A DNA stretch of 64,000 nucleotides from positions 1-64,000 of the forward strand of contig JAPYTK010000001.1 of the NCBI GenBank assembly GCA_029941785.1, given 5' to 3'. This stretch comes from Polyangiaceae bacterium. Lineage in GTDB: Bacteria; Myxococcota_A; Polyangia; Polyangiales; Polyangiaceae. Below are positions 1-8,972 of the stretch, piece after piece. Within the stretch, counting starts at the first letter, position 1. Each line of letters begins with the position of its first letter. Made by a program: the position numbers and the translations under genes. Below the pieces are notes generated by a model that worked only from the letters and a program-made list of their open reading frames with translations, ran no database searches and was not told the DNA's origin.

Positions 1-290
1 GCCTGATCCACGAGACCGAGTTCCGTGAACAGATCATCGATGACGGCCTGCCTAAAATCGGAGCGTCCTGGGATCGGTGCGTAGGCAGCGGTCACGGCCG
101 GTGGCAAGGACCGGATCGCTTCGGCCACGGAGGGCATGATCGACAAGCTCCCGTCATCATCGAGCAGAGCGCCAATGGTCGCGTTGACGACTTCTTCACC
201 TTCTGCCGCGCGCCGCTTGGCCTCGGCGTTCAATGAGAAAATCGGATCGTCGCCGGGCCGCTCTCGTCGTGAACCGATGAGAAAATCCAT
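1..290 (-). CDS. PLP-dependent aminotransferase class I/II, N-terminal part (truncated by window edge)
   Basis: Minus-strand translation from ATG at 290: MDFLIGSRRERPGDDPIFSLNAEAKRRAAEGEEVVNATIGALLDDDGSLSIMPSVAEAI..., open to the window edge; typical aminotransferase N-terminus. Confidence 0.75.
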   Translation of the reverse strand, partial: MDFLIGSRRERPGDDPIFSLNAEAKRRAAEGEEVVNATIGALLDDDGSLSIMPSVAEAIRSLPPAVTAAYAPIPGRSDFRQAVIDDLFTELGLVDQ

Positions 291-373
291 AGATGGCGGC
301 TAACGCTGTTCTGTCAGCACGGCAAGGGTCAAGCGCAGCGACACGGACGGAGAGCTGTTATAAGAGGGCTCAG

Positions 374-634
374 ATGAAGCCACGCCCATCACCACCGCGT
401 CTATCCTACCGCCCGGTCTGGATCACCATGCTCGCGTTCAGTCTCAGCCTCTGGGCTGGGTGCGGCGGCTCGTCCAGCGAAACGCCCTGGCCGAAAGAGC
501 CACCGGGGCGCCACGTCGGGCCTGCCGGAGAAGCGCTCCCCGGCGGTAACGTGGTGGACGTGAAGGCTCTACCGGTCGACAAACGATACAAGAAGTCCAC
601 TAAAGGGAACGAGGCGGACCCGGCCTCTCCTTGA
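374..634 (+). CDS. small lipoprotein, hypothetical
   Basis: Internal ATG at 374 gives MKPRPSPPRLSYRPVWITMLAFSLSLWAGCGGSSS, a lipoprotein signal with lipobox-like WAGC. Confidence 0.6.
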   Translation: MKPRPSPPRLSYRPVWITMLAFSLSLWAGCGGSSSETPWPKEPPGRHVGPAGEALPGGNVVDVKALPVDKRYKKSTKGNEADPASP

Positions 635-641
635 ACCGCCG

Positions 642-2327
642 GTGACGATGACCGCCGTGCCTTCGCCAGAACAGCAGATCTCGCTGTGCATGATCGTTCG
701 CGACGAAGCCCGAGATATCGTCGCCTGTCTCGATTCGGCACGCGATCTGGTGAGCGAGATGATCGTCGTGGATACCGGCAGCCAAGACACCACGGTCGCA
801 CTGGCTGAGGCCGCGGGTGCGCGAGTCGAGCATTTTCGCTGGTGCGATGATTTCGCGGCGGCTCGAAATGCTTCCTTGAGTTACGCCACCAACCCGTGGG
901 TGCTCGTGCTCGACGCCGACGAGCGGCTAACAAAGAGCAGCGTGACCGGGATCCGTGACGCGGTAAGCCAGGGAGATTTCGTGTGTGGCCTCATTCGCCT
1001 GCATGACGCAAACAGCCTCGACGCGTCTGCCGAAGATGTCGTGGCTGGCAAGGCGCGCCTGGGCGAGCTGATGTTTGTACCACGCTTGCTCAAGCGGACG
1101 GAGGACCTCGCCTACGAAGGCATCGTGCACGAGAGCTTGAGGCAATGGCTTCGGCGCCATGACAACCAATCGAAGAGTATCGATGCCGACCTGATCCACT
1201 TCGGCGCCGTACCGAGCTTGAGACGTGAACGAGGCAAGAGTGACCGCAACACGAAGCTCCTCAAGCAACGACTGGCGCTCGAGCCGAACGACTTCACGAT
1301 CCACGGTTACCTCGCTCACGAGCTCATCGCAGCCGGCGACGAAGAGGGCGCCCGCTCCTACATCGAACAGGGCTGGGACCTCGTTCGCACCAGCAAACCC
1401 AATTCCCTGTCCTCCGCTCTACGACTCGCGGCTGCGCGTGCGCTCTTGCAGTTCAAACGAGGGGACGTCAACGGAGCGCTAGATACCGCCACGGTGGGGC
1501 TCGCGTACGAAGGGTTCCAACCCGATCTGAGTTTTTTCGCGGGACATGCCCACGAACTTCTCGCGCATCGCGCAGATTCGCCATCGAAGCGAAGCACCCA
1601 CTACAAGTACGCTCGCGAGGCTTACCGAGCGTGTCTCACAACGCGCGGGAAAGTCCTCGCACAACGCTACGTGCGCGGTGTGAGTAGCTGGATGAGCATG
1701 ACCCGCCTCGGCACGGTTCAATTGCTCACCGGAGAGGGCGACGCTGCGCTGCGCAGTTTCGAGGACGCCCTGCAGGAGGAGCCGTCACTCGACGAAGCCT
1801 CGCTCGGACGCGCCCAGGCCATGGTTGAACTCGGCCGCGGGGAGCAAGCGCTCGAAGCGCTCGACCCCTTTCTCGACCCCTCCCAGAAGTCTAACGCCCC
1901 CATGGCGGACGCCTGGCTGATCGCGGCCCACGCCGCGAACCAAATGGGCTCGATCGACGACCTGAAGATGTTCTTGGAAAAGGCCAGAAGCTTCTCACAG
2001 GAAGGTTACCGCTATGCCCACCACAACCGCCTTCACGGCAGCCTGCACTGCCAATTGTTGTGCCTTCTGGGCCAACCCACCGGAGGACTCGGAACGATCG
2101 GCACCGCGGGCGCCTTGATGAGCGGCTCCCCGCCTGCTCAGGCCTGGACCATCGAAGCGGGCGAACGCCACACCATGCAGACCTTCATTCGCAATCTGCT
2201 ATTGACGGGCAACAGCGCGCTCGTCGATGCCCTACTACACCCCGACGCCGACCAGAGCCTCCCCGGCGTGACGGACTTGGTCCGAGGTGTGGTACGGGCA
2301 CTTGGAATGACGGTCGAGGAACAGTGA
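642..2327 (+). CDS. glycosyltransferase family 2 with TPR-like C-terminal region
   Basis: ISLCMIVRDEARDIVACLDSARDLVSEMIVVDTGSQDTT...VLVLDADERL GT2 motifs followed by helical repeats. Confidence 0.85.
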   Translation: MTMTAVPSPEQQISLCMIVRDEARDIVACLDSARDLVSEMIVVDTGSQDTTVALAEAAGARVEHFRWCDDFAAARNASLSYATNPWVLVLDADERLTKSSVTGIRDAVSQGDFVCGLIRLHDANSLDASAEDVVAGKARLGELMFVPRLLKRTEDLAYEGIVHESLRQWLRRHDNQSKSIDADLIHFGAVPSLRRERGKSDRNTKLLKQRLALEPNDFTIHGYLAHELIAAGDEEGARSYIEQGWDLVRTSKPNSLSSALRLAAARALLQFKRGDVNGALDTATVGLAYEGFQPDLSFFAGHAHELLAHRADSPSKRSTHYKYAREAYRACLTTRGKVLAQRYVRGVSSWMSMTRLGTVQLLTGEGDAALRSFEDALQEEPSLDEASLGRAQAMVELGRGEQALEALDPFLDPSQKSNAPMADAWLIAAHAANQMGSIDDLKMFLEKARSFSQEGYRYAHHNRLHGSLHCQLLCLLGQPTGGLGTIGTAGALMSGSPPAQAWTIEAGERHTMQTFIRNLLLTGNSALVDALLHPDADQSLPGVTDLVRGVVRALGMTVEEQ

Positions 2328-2335
2328 GTTCAGCC

Positions 2336-3166
2336 ATGAGTGACGATATGCGGTTCATGCGCCGAGCTCTGGCATTGGCCGAGCCCGGTCTGGGAAGAGT
2401 CTGGCCCAATCCCTCGGTGGGCTGTCTTTTGGTCAACCGAGGCGAGGTGGTCGGCGAGGCACGCACGGCGGACGGAGGACGGCCGCACGCCGAGCCTCTT
2501 GCTCTAGCGAAAGCTGGCCAAGCAGCCATGGGGGCCACAGCGTACGTGTCCCTCGAACCCTGCAGCCATGTCGGGGAAACCTCGCCATGCACCGAGGCCC
2601 TCATTGCGGCAAAGGTCAGACGTGTGCTGGTAGCGATCTGCGATCCGGATCCCCGCGTCAACGGACGGGGGATCGCGCAGCTCCGGGACGCTTCCGTCGA
2701 AGTCGAGGTCGGACTTCTCGCCGCCAAAGCAGCGCAGATGAATGTCGGGTTTTTCCAACGTATTCAGACCGGGCAACCACTCATCCACGCGCTCGAGTCG
2801 GGCGCGCCCCCGCCGGAGCACGGATATGACGCTCACCTGATGGCCCAGAGCGACATCGCCAACGGAGCGCTCAACGGCCACCTGACTTCAGCGGCGGCGG
2901 CCGTCCGCATCTTGGTGGCGCCAACGCTCGATGAGGCCGCGAAGAACCAGCTTGGCACGTGGAGCGACGAAGGTCCGACGTGGCTGGTATCTTCCTCGCG
3001 CCGAGACGACCTCCCGACGGGCGTCGAGCTCATCGTGGTCGATGACGACAGCGGGGACGCCGAGCCGGTGTGGCAGCAGGGCGTGGTCGATGCCCTGGGC
3101 AACCGTGGACTGACGCGGGTGCTCACCGGCGGTCGCCTCAGCGCGTGGGCGACCGAGGAATCGTGA
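2336..3166 (+). CDS. ribD: riboflavin biosynthesis RibD-type deaminase with short/divergent reductase half
   Basis: ATG at 2336; WPNPSVGCLLVNRGEVVGEA, PHAEPLAL, EPCSHVGETSPC, CDPDPRVNGRGI; 276 aa, shorter than the usual bifunctional length. Confidence 0.85.
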   Translation: MSDDMRFMRRALALAEPGLGRVWPNPSVGCLLVNRGEVVGEARTADGGRPHAEPLALAKAGQAAMGATAYVSLEPCSHVGETSPCTEALIAAKVRRVLVAICDPDPRVNGRGIAQLRDASVEVEVGLLAAKAAQMNVGFFQRIQTGQPLIHALESGAPPPEHGYDAHLMAQSDIANGALNGHLTSAAAAVRILVAPTLDEAAKNQLGTWSDEGPTWLVSSSRRDDLPTGVELIVVDDDSGDAEPVWQQGVVDALGNRGLTRVLTGGRLSAWATEES

Positions 3167-4149
3167 AGCGAATCTCTCTTCGCGTACGACCCATCGCAGG
3201 CGCGGCGCTTGCCGCGCTCGTAGCCTGCACGAACGCGCCCGGCCCGAAAACCGAGACGAAAACGGACGCCTGGCTCAACGTGCTCAGCGTGAACGTCGGA
3301 AACCTCGATGAGGTGGTCGACAAGACCTGCGGGGTCGCGCCTTACCAGGGCGGGCTCTGCTCGATTGCCCAAGAAGAAATCATCGCCGCTAACCTGGCCC
3401 GCTTGCGCCCCGACGTCGCCTTCTTGACCGAACTCGTCGACTCCGGGCGCTGCGAGGCCGACAGCTGGGAAGGCGACACCGATCTGCTCTGCACCGGCGC
3501 GCCAGATCGGGACCCCAAGGAACAAGTGCGGCGTCTCGTCGGCGACGACTACACCATCAGCTGCGCCAGCACCCACGCCACGTGCGTCGCGGTGCTCAGC
3601 GAGCGCGTGACCCTCCACGGCTGCGCCGCGGGCGAACTGTGCCTCGACGGCAACGACACCGCGCCCCACCCTGACGCGTGTGGGACGATGGGATCGCGCA
3701 CCAGCGTGTCGCGCATCGACGCCACTGTCGATGACGTCAGCTTCGCGCTCATCCCGGTTCACGCGCTCAACGCGCTCAACCAAGACGAAGATCCCTGCCG
3801 GCTCGCGCAATTCAATCTGGCCTTGGAGGACGTGTCGACGGGCGCCGACGCCCTGATCGCGGGCGACTGGAACATGGACCCCTACCGCGCACCTGACGCC
3901 TTTCCGTCCGGCATCTACTGGCACACCCAGGTCGGACCCGAAGCGCGCTTCACGGCCCACAACGTCCCAGGCGACGGCTCCACGCCCACGCCCACCTGGG
4001 CGACCGCCGCCACCCTCGATTTTGTGTTGAGCGATTTTTTGCAGGGGGAGTGCGACGTGCTTGGGGAGACGGAGGGCACGACACGAATCGACGGCGAGGA
4101 CCTCGCGACGATGGACCACCGTGCGGTGTGGTGCGCCCTCTCGCGCTGA
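3163..4149 (+). CDS. endonuclease/exonuclease/phosphatase-family secreted lipoprotein
   Basis: GTG start overlapping the ribD stop; signal ALAALVACTNAP; LNVLSVNVGN, RPDVAFLTELV, AGDWNMDPYRAP, LDFVLSDF, MDHRAVWC motifs. Confidence 0.75.
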   Translation: MKRISLRVRPIAGAALAALVACTNAPGPKTETKTDAWLNVLSVNVGNLDEVVDKTCGVAPYQGGLCSIAQEEIIAANLARLRPDVAFLTELVDSGRCEADSWEGDTDLLCTGAPDRDPKEQVRRLVGDDYTISCASTHATCVAVLSERVTLHGCAAGELCLDGNDTAPHPDACGTMGSRTSVSRIDATVDDVSFALIPVHALNALNQDEDPCRLAQFNLALEDVSTGADALIAGDWNMDPYRAPDAFPSGIYWHTQVGPEARFTAHNVPGDGSTPTPTWATAATLDFVLSDFLQGECDVLGETEGTTRIDGEDLATMDHRAVWCALSR

Positions 4150-4165
4150 GGTAGCATCGCGGGCG

Positions 4166-4762
4166 ATGGACAAGCCGCACTTTCGATCGCCCTTCGTCAC
4201 CATATTGGCCACGAGCGCCCTGCTCGGCGCCAGCGGTTGCAAAGGCGCCGACGCTCCCACTGGCAACCCACCGGCAGATTCTCAACAGGTCCCACCCGAG
4301 GAGTACGGCAACCCGCCTGGGCCCGATCCCGAGCCCACCGCGTCAGCGGCCGACGGCGGAAACGGCCTGCCGAACTGGGGCGACATCAAGTCGAGTCACC
4401 CCGAGGGCGCGACAAACCCGCCCAGCCCCATCCTCACCCTCACCCGCACCGGCGAGTGCCTGAAGAGCTTCGAGGGCGGGATAGGCGGAGCCCCCCGAGA
4501 CACGAAATTTGAGACCTTCGGTGACGGCCGCTACTACGTCCGCATCGTCGCCGACCTCGAGGCGGCCAAAAAGTGGCGGACCACCGTCGTTCAGTGTCCC
4601 GCGGGCGCGAAGGAATTCCTCGCCACGCAAGAGGCGCCGGCCGCGAGCGCATCGACCCCCCAGATCCTCCGCAACCCGCCCCGACCGCTTGTGCCGCCGA
4701 AGCCCCGACCCAGGGGAAACCCGCCTGGGCCGCGCCCGCCGGGCTCCGGCGCAAAGAAATAG
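4166..4762 (+). CDS. hypothetical Pro-rich lipoprotein
   Basis: MDKPHFRSPFVTILATSALLGASGCKGADAP lipobox; Pro-rich C-terminus. Confidence 0.65.
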   Translation: MDKPHFRSPFVTILATSALLGASGCKGADAPTGNPPADSQQVPPEEYGNPPGPDPEPTASAADGGNGLPNWGDIKSSHPEGATNPPSPILTLTRTGECLKSFEGGIGGAPRDTKFETFGDGRYYVRIVADLEAAKKWRTTVVQCPAGAKEFLATQEAPAASASTPQILRNPPRPLVPPKPRPRGNPPGPRPPGSGAKK

Positions 4763-4839
4763 CCGCGCTCCCCGCTTGGTGCACCGGGCGCGTCGCTTGA
4801 CGTCGATCCAAGTCGGCCGTACAGCCCAGCGAGATTGCC

Positions 4840-5814
4840 GTGATGCGATTGCCTTCGAAAATACGTCCAAGAATCGCGCTGCTCGCGCTGACCGCGGCCG
4901 CCGCCGGCTGGATGGCTTCCGCTCCCGAGGCCGAGGCCCAGCCGGTCAGCATGGTGCTGCTCAATGGGCGCGCGACGCCCGTCTTCTACAACGACGGCGA
5001 TACCTATCGTCCGCTCGCTGGCCCCTTGCGGCAACGCAGCGCCCGCCTCGGCGGCTTCAACACGCTCGAAAGCTACGGCCCGGCCCATCAGTGGGGCGAC
5101 TGGACCTTCAAGGAGCTGTACGTGATGGCCAAACTCGGCACGCTCAACGCGCGTCGAGGGATCTGGAACTGCACCGCCGATCCGACCGAGCTCGATGGCT
5201 ACGGCCGGATCCTGGCCGATTGCCCCGATTTGGCCACGGATCAGATCCTCAAGGGCCTCGCCCACGCCATGAGCGTCGACGGCCCGGCGGCGCGGCCCTA
5301 CATCGAAGCCCAGCGCAAGGCCATCGTCGCGCGTCGTGGGATCTGGGCCAAGGGCGTACCGCCGATGGTCATGACCAGTCTTCACTCCGCCGACGAGCGC
5401 TACAACAACAAGAACAACTACAACCGCTTGGTGTCGGCCCTCGATGGCGCCTCGCTCAAGTGGAGGCACCAGAAAATCTTCAAGGAGTGCGAAAAGGTCT
5501 GCCACCCCGCGAAGATGCTCACGAAAAAGGCCGCCGCCGTGGTCATCGCCGCCCTGCGCGCCGACAGCCGCACGAGCAAGCTCGTCCACGGAATGGAAGA
5601 CGTCTACCTCGGCGCCATGCTCAACGAGTACGCCACGACCGACGGCGTCCCGCAGATCTTCAAAGGCCACGGACACAAGGTCGTGGCCCTCGTGCTCGGT
5701 GAACTCAAGGCCGCGAGCTCCTTTGGCACACTGCGTGATGTCAAGGGCGCCTGCATGATGCACGTGTTGTTTCAACGCCGCTACCAGGGCAAACCCGAGT
5801 GCTTGAAGTGGTAA
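4840..5814 (+). CDS. secreted thermonuclease (SNase)-like protein
   Basis: Signal peptide; YNDGDTYRPL...RLGGFNTLESYGP...LDGYGRILADC...KAIVARRGIWAKG resembles the SNase fold motifs. Confidence 0.65.
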   Translation: MMRLPSKIRPRIALLALTAAAAGWMASAPEAEAQPVSMVLLNGRATPVFYNDGDTYRPLAGPLRQRSARLGGFNTLESYGPAHQWGDWTFKELYVMAKLGTLNARRGIWNCTADPTELDGYGRILADCPDLATDQILKGLAHAMSVDGPAARPYIEAQRKAIVARRGIWAKGVPPMVMTSLHSADERYNNKNNYNRLVSALDGASLKWRHQKIFKECEKVCHPAKMLTKKAAAVVIAALRADSRTSKLVHGMEDVYLGAMLNEYATTDGVPQIFKGHGHKVVALVLGELKAASSFGTLRDVKGACMMHVLFQRRYQGKPECLKW

Positions 5815-5822
5815 CGAAACCC

Positions 5823-7088
5823 ATGTCCCGACGACGCACCCCGCTGTTTCTGTTGCCCGCGCTCCTGCTCGCCCTCGGTGCTGCCTCCAGCTGTGATTGG
5901 CAGGCGCCGGCTCGCCCGATCACCGGCTACGAGACCGAAGACTTCAAGTGCAGCGACGGCAAGGACAACGACAACGACGGGCTGATCGATTGCGAAGATC
6001 CCGACTGCATCTTCACCTCGGGCAACTGCGGGCAAGACATCCCTAACCCGCCCCAAGATCTGGTGCCCGAAAACACCCTCGAGCTGTGCATCGACAGCAT
6101 CGACAACGACGACAACGGCAAGTTCGATTGCGGTGACAACAAGTGCCGCGACATCGCCGAGGTGTGCTGCGTGCGCGAATTCGACGACACCAGCTGCTCG
6201 GATGGCATCGACAACGATGGCAACGGCTTCGCCGATTGCGAAGACTTCACCTGCCGCAACGGCATTTTCGTCACGGTCTGCAGCGAGAGCGCCGAGACGA
6301 CGTGCAGCGACGGCAAGGACAACGACGGCGACGGCTTCGTCGATTGCGAAGACAGTGGATGCAGCATCGTCGCCGCGTGCAGTCCGACCTGCGCGCAGGG
6401 TGATCCCTGCTTTGGTGCCGAAACCACCCTCGCCTTCTGCCAAGACGGGAAAGACAACGACGGCAACGGCTTCATCGACTGCGAAGACTTCAGCTGCTCG
6501 AAAGCCGCTGATCAAACCATCTTGGACCATTGCGCCACGCAGATGGGCGAAGAGGAAACTTCTCTCGCGGCGTGCTCCGATGGTGAAGACAACGATGGCA
6601 ATGGCTTTACGGATTGCGACGATTTCTCATGCAGCAAGTCATCGGACGCCGCGGTCCTTGCCCATTGCGCCGAGCAATTGAAGGACCAAGAAGTCGATCT
6701 GGCCAAGTGCTCCGACGGCATCGATAATGACGAGAACGGCTACACGGACTGCGCAGACTATTCTTGCTCGCAAAGCGAAGACGCCGAGGTGGTCGAGTAC
6801 TGCGCCGAACGCCTCGAGAACACCTTCGAGCGATGCAGCGACGGCATCGACAACGACGGCAACGGCCACACAGATTGTGGCGACTTTTCCTGCCGCACCG
6901 CCGACGATCTGATCGTGAAAGCCGCCTGCCAGGAGAGCTTGGGCGACGACTCCGGCCAGGTCGACGCCCAGTGCTCGGACGGCAAAGACAACGACGGCGA
7001 CAGCTTCGTCGACTGTGACGATTGGGATTGCAGCTGGAATCCCCTGGTCACGGTGTGCCCGGGAGCGGGAGAACGTGTCTGCGAGTAG
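5823..7088 (+). CDS. secreted protein with nine MopE-type C-x-D-G-x-D-N-D repeats
   Basis: Signal LLALGAASSCDW then nine copies of C-[SIQ]-D-x-x-D-N-D-x(5)-D-C-x-D-x-x-C. Confidence 0.85.
   Translation: MSRRRTPLFLLPALLLALGAASSCDWQAPARPITGYETEDFKCSDGKDNDNDGLIDCEDPDCIFTSGNCGQDIPNPPQDLVPENTLELCIDSIDNDDNGKFDCGDNKCRDIAEVCCVREFDDTSCSDGIDNDGNGFADCEDFTCRNGIFVTVCSESAETTCSDGKDNDGDGFVDCEDSGCSIVAACSPTCAQGDPCFGAETTLAFCQDGKDNDGNGFIDCEDFSCSKAADQTILDHCATQMGEEETSLAACSDGEDNDGNGFTDCDDFSCSKSSDAAVLAHCAEQLKDQEVDLAKCSDGIDNDENGYTDCADYSCSQSEDAEVVEYCAERLENTFERCSDGIDNDGNGHTDCGDFSCRTADDLIVKAACQESLGDDSGQVDAQCSDGKDNDGDSFVDCDDWDCSWNPLVTVCPGAGERVCE
5943..7033 (+). repeat. coding tandem/interspersed repeat (nine Cys/Asp-rich motifs)
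   Basis: Recurrent DNA cores such as tgcagcgacggcaaggacaacgacggcgacgg...gattgcgaagac, in frame within the 5823-7088 CDS. Confidence 0.85.
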
Positions 7089-7127
7089 CGCTCGCAGCAA
7101 GACGACAAGAGAAAAGCGAAGAGTACG

Positions 7128-8879
7128 ATGACCGCAAAAGCAAAACCACGCACAAGCATGACCTTGGCCCTCGCCTTCGTCGCAACTTTTGGTTTCACGA
7201 CGAGCGCCTTCGCGCAAGCCAAGCCCGAGGAGGCCCCCGCCGAGCCAGCGCCCGCAGAAGCTGAGGCGAAAACGGAAGCGGCTCCACCGGCCCCGACCGA
7301 AGCGGCTCCAGAGCCCCCGTCCGAAGCGGCTCCAGAGACCGCGGCGAGCACGAGCGCCGAGGATGACGAGCCACCTGCACCCGTTCTCAAGATCGAAACG
7401 AACTGCACCGATCGCATCGACAACGACAACGACTCGGTGGTCGATTGCGCAGACGCGGACTGCATCGACAAACCCGTGTGTCAACCCAAGGGTGAGCAGG
7501 AGGCGACCGATCTTCTCTGCAGCGATTGGATCGACAACGACGGCGACGGGCAGATGGATTGCGACGACATGGACTGCCAAGCCGCCGGGATCACGGCCTG
7601 CAAGGGCTCATGGCGCGGCAGCGAATCGGGCCTCAAAGGACAGACATCGCGCAAGATTCAAATCGATGCTCCCAGCCTCGACGAAGGCGTTTCCGTCGAA
7701 GAACTGATCGGCAAACTCGGAGATCAAGACGGCGAGCGAAACGACTACCTGTGCTCCGACGGCATCGACAACGATGGCGATGGCCGCACCGACTGCGCCG
7801 ACTTTGGTTGCCGTTTCGATCGCAGCGTCTCGGTATGCAACCCCCAGCCCGGATTTCGCTTCGGCATCGCGGGTCGCGTGCAGCAAAGCTACCGCATCCA
7901 GGACACCCGCAAGAGCGAACTCAATCTGAATGATTGGGACACCCGATTCAGCTTGCTCCAGCTTCGCTTTCTGGGACCGATCTCGAACATCGAGAACAGC
8001 TTCTTCCTGGTGAACATGCGCGTCGAGAAGACGCCCCGCGTCACCTTCGCCATGGCGCAACTTCCCATCGGTGGTGGCGGACACTACTTCAACCTCAACT
8101 CGGGCGGCGGCGGCATCTCGGGCGCGCTCATCGTGTCGACGACCAAAAGCTTGATGCTCGAGCCGGCCTACTTCGTCTACTCGGCCTTCGAGCAGGGTAA
8201 CGGGGCGGCAGTCGAGGGCGGAGGTCCGATCGACAAAAAGGGGATCGCGCATTTTCGCGTCTTCGCGGCCGGCGGCTCGGGTCGCTTCGCGGGCAACGTA
8301 GGTGGCCGTTTCTTCAGCGATGACAAGACCAACTACACCTGGGGCGCCGGCGGGCAGGTCAAGATCAACGCCATCGGCCACTACAACCGCTTCGACAGCG
8401 AGATGATGTACACGCCATCGGCTCAGCTGCTCGCCTTCGTGGTGGGCGGCAAGTACGACGAGCGAGCCCAAGAGCGCTACCCGTCGTGGAATGCGCAGGC
8501 GGTGTGGAAGTGGGGCCACTTTTACGTCAACGCCGAGAGCTACTTCAAGCGAGAACTCGCCTTTGGCTCCTGGCAGGTGTCGTACCTGGCCCGCGCCGGC
8601 TTTCTTCTCTGGCCGCGTCACCTCGCGATGGGCGTCGACTTCGGTGAGTTCCTATCGAGCGACTACGACAACCCGCCGCCCGCTGAAGAGGTGGGCGACG
8701 AGATTGAACGGATCCGCGACGAGCGACAAGCCCGCGCCGTGCTTCACTGGTTCGCCTACGGGCAGACCGGCCGCGTCTCGCTGCTGTACACCTACCGCGA
8801 CGTGAAGAAGAACGAGCAGTTTGACAAGGACGGCTACAAGCTGCAGGAACTGTCCCTGGCGGCCACCTACGTCTTTTAG
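7128..8879 (+). CDS. outer-membrane beta-barrel (porin-like) with N-terminal Ala/Pro/Glu-rich linker and three MopE-type motifs
   Basis: Signal peptide; TNCTDRIDNDNDSVVDC, LLCSDWIDNDGDGQMDC, LCSDGIDNDGDGRTDC; then alternating aromatic/polar barrel strands ending in LAATYVF. Confidence 0.8.
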   Translation: MTAKAKPRTSMTLALAFVATFGFTTSAFAQAKPEEAPAEPAPAEAEAKTEAAPPAPTEAAPEPPSEAAPETAASTSAEDDEPPAPVLKIETNCTDRIDNDNDSVVDCADADCIDKPVCQPKGEQEATDLLCSDWIDNDGDGQMDCDDMDCQAAGITACKGSWRGSESGLKGQTSRKIQIDAPSLDEGVSVEELIGKLGDQDGERNDYLCSDGIDNDGDGRTDCADFGCRFDRSVSVCNPQPGFRFGIAGRVQQSYRIQDTRKSELNLNDWDTRFSLLQLRFLGPISNIENSFFLVNMRVEKTPRVTFAMAQLPIGGGGHYFNLNSGGGGISGALIVSTTKSLMLEPAYFVYSAFEQGNGAAVEGGGPIDKKGIAHFRVFAAGGSGRFAGNVGGRFFSDDKTNYTWGAGGQVKINAIGHYNRFDSEMMYTPSAQLLAFVVGGKYDERAQERYPSWNAQAVWKWGHFYVNAESYFKRELAFGSWQVSYLARAGFLLWPRHLAMGVDFGEFLSSDYDNPPPAEEVGDEIERIRDERQARAVLHWFAYGQTGRVSLLYTYRDVKKNEQFDKDGYKLQELSLAATYVF

Positions 8880-8972
8880 GCTCAGGTGCTTTGGGCTGGT
8901 GTCCCGAAAGCGACCACTCCGCATGCTCAGGCTCACCGCCCGCCGACCGGGCTGTGTTAGATCACCGAAGCC

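Noticed and set aside
2833-4266. 477-aa minus-strand ORF opposite ribD/EEP lipoprotein genes
   Set aside because: High-GC shadow ORF: no recognisable family, and the opposite strand encodes clear RibD and EEP motifs.
4509-5775. Long overlapping ORFs on both strands (397 aa + and 394 aa -) over the SNase-like gene
   Set aside because: Low-complexity Arg/Gly-rich translations typical of out-of-frame GC-rich DNA; the 4840-5814 frame has a signal peptide and domain motifs.
5943-7033. Regularly recurring repeats that superficially resemble a CRISPR array
   Set aside because: Repeats are imperfect, in frame and encode the C-x-DG-x-DND motif with coding 'spacers'; no cas genes.
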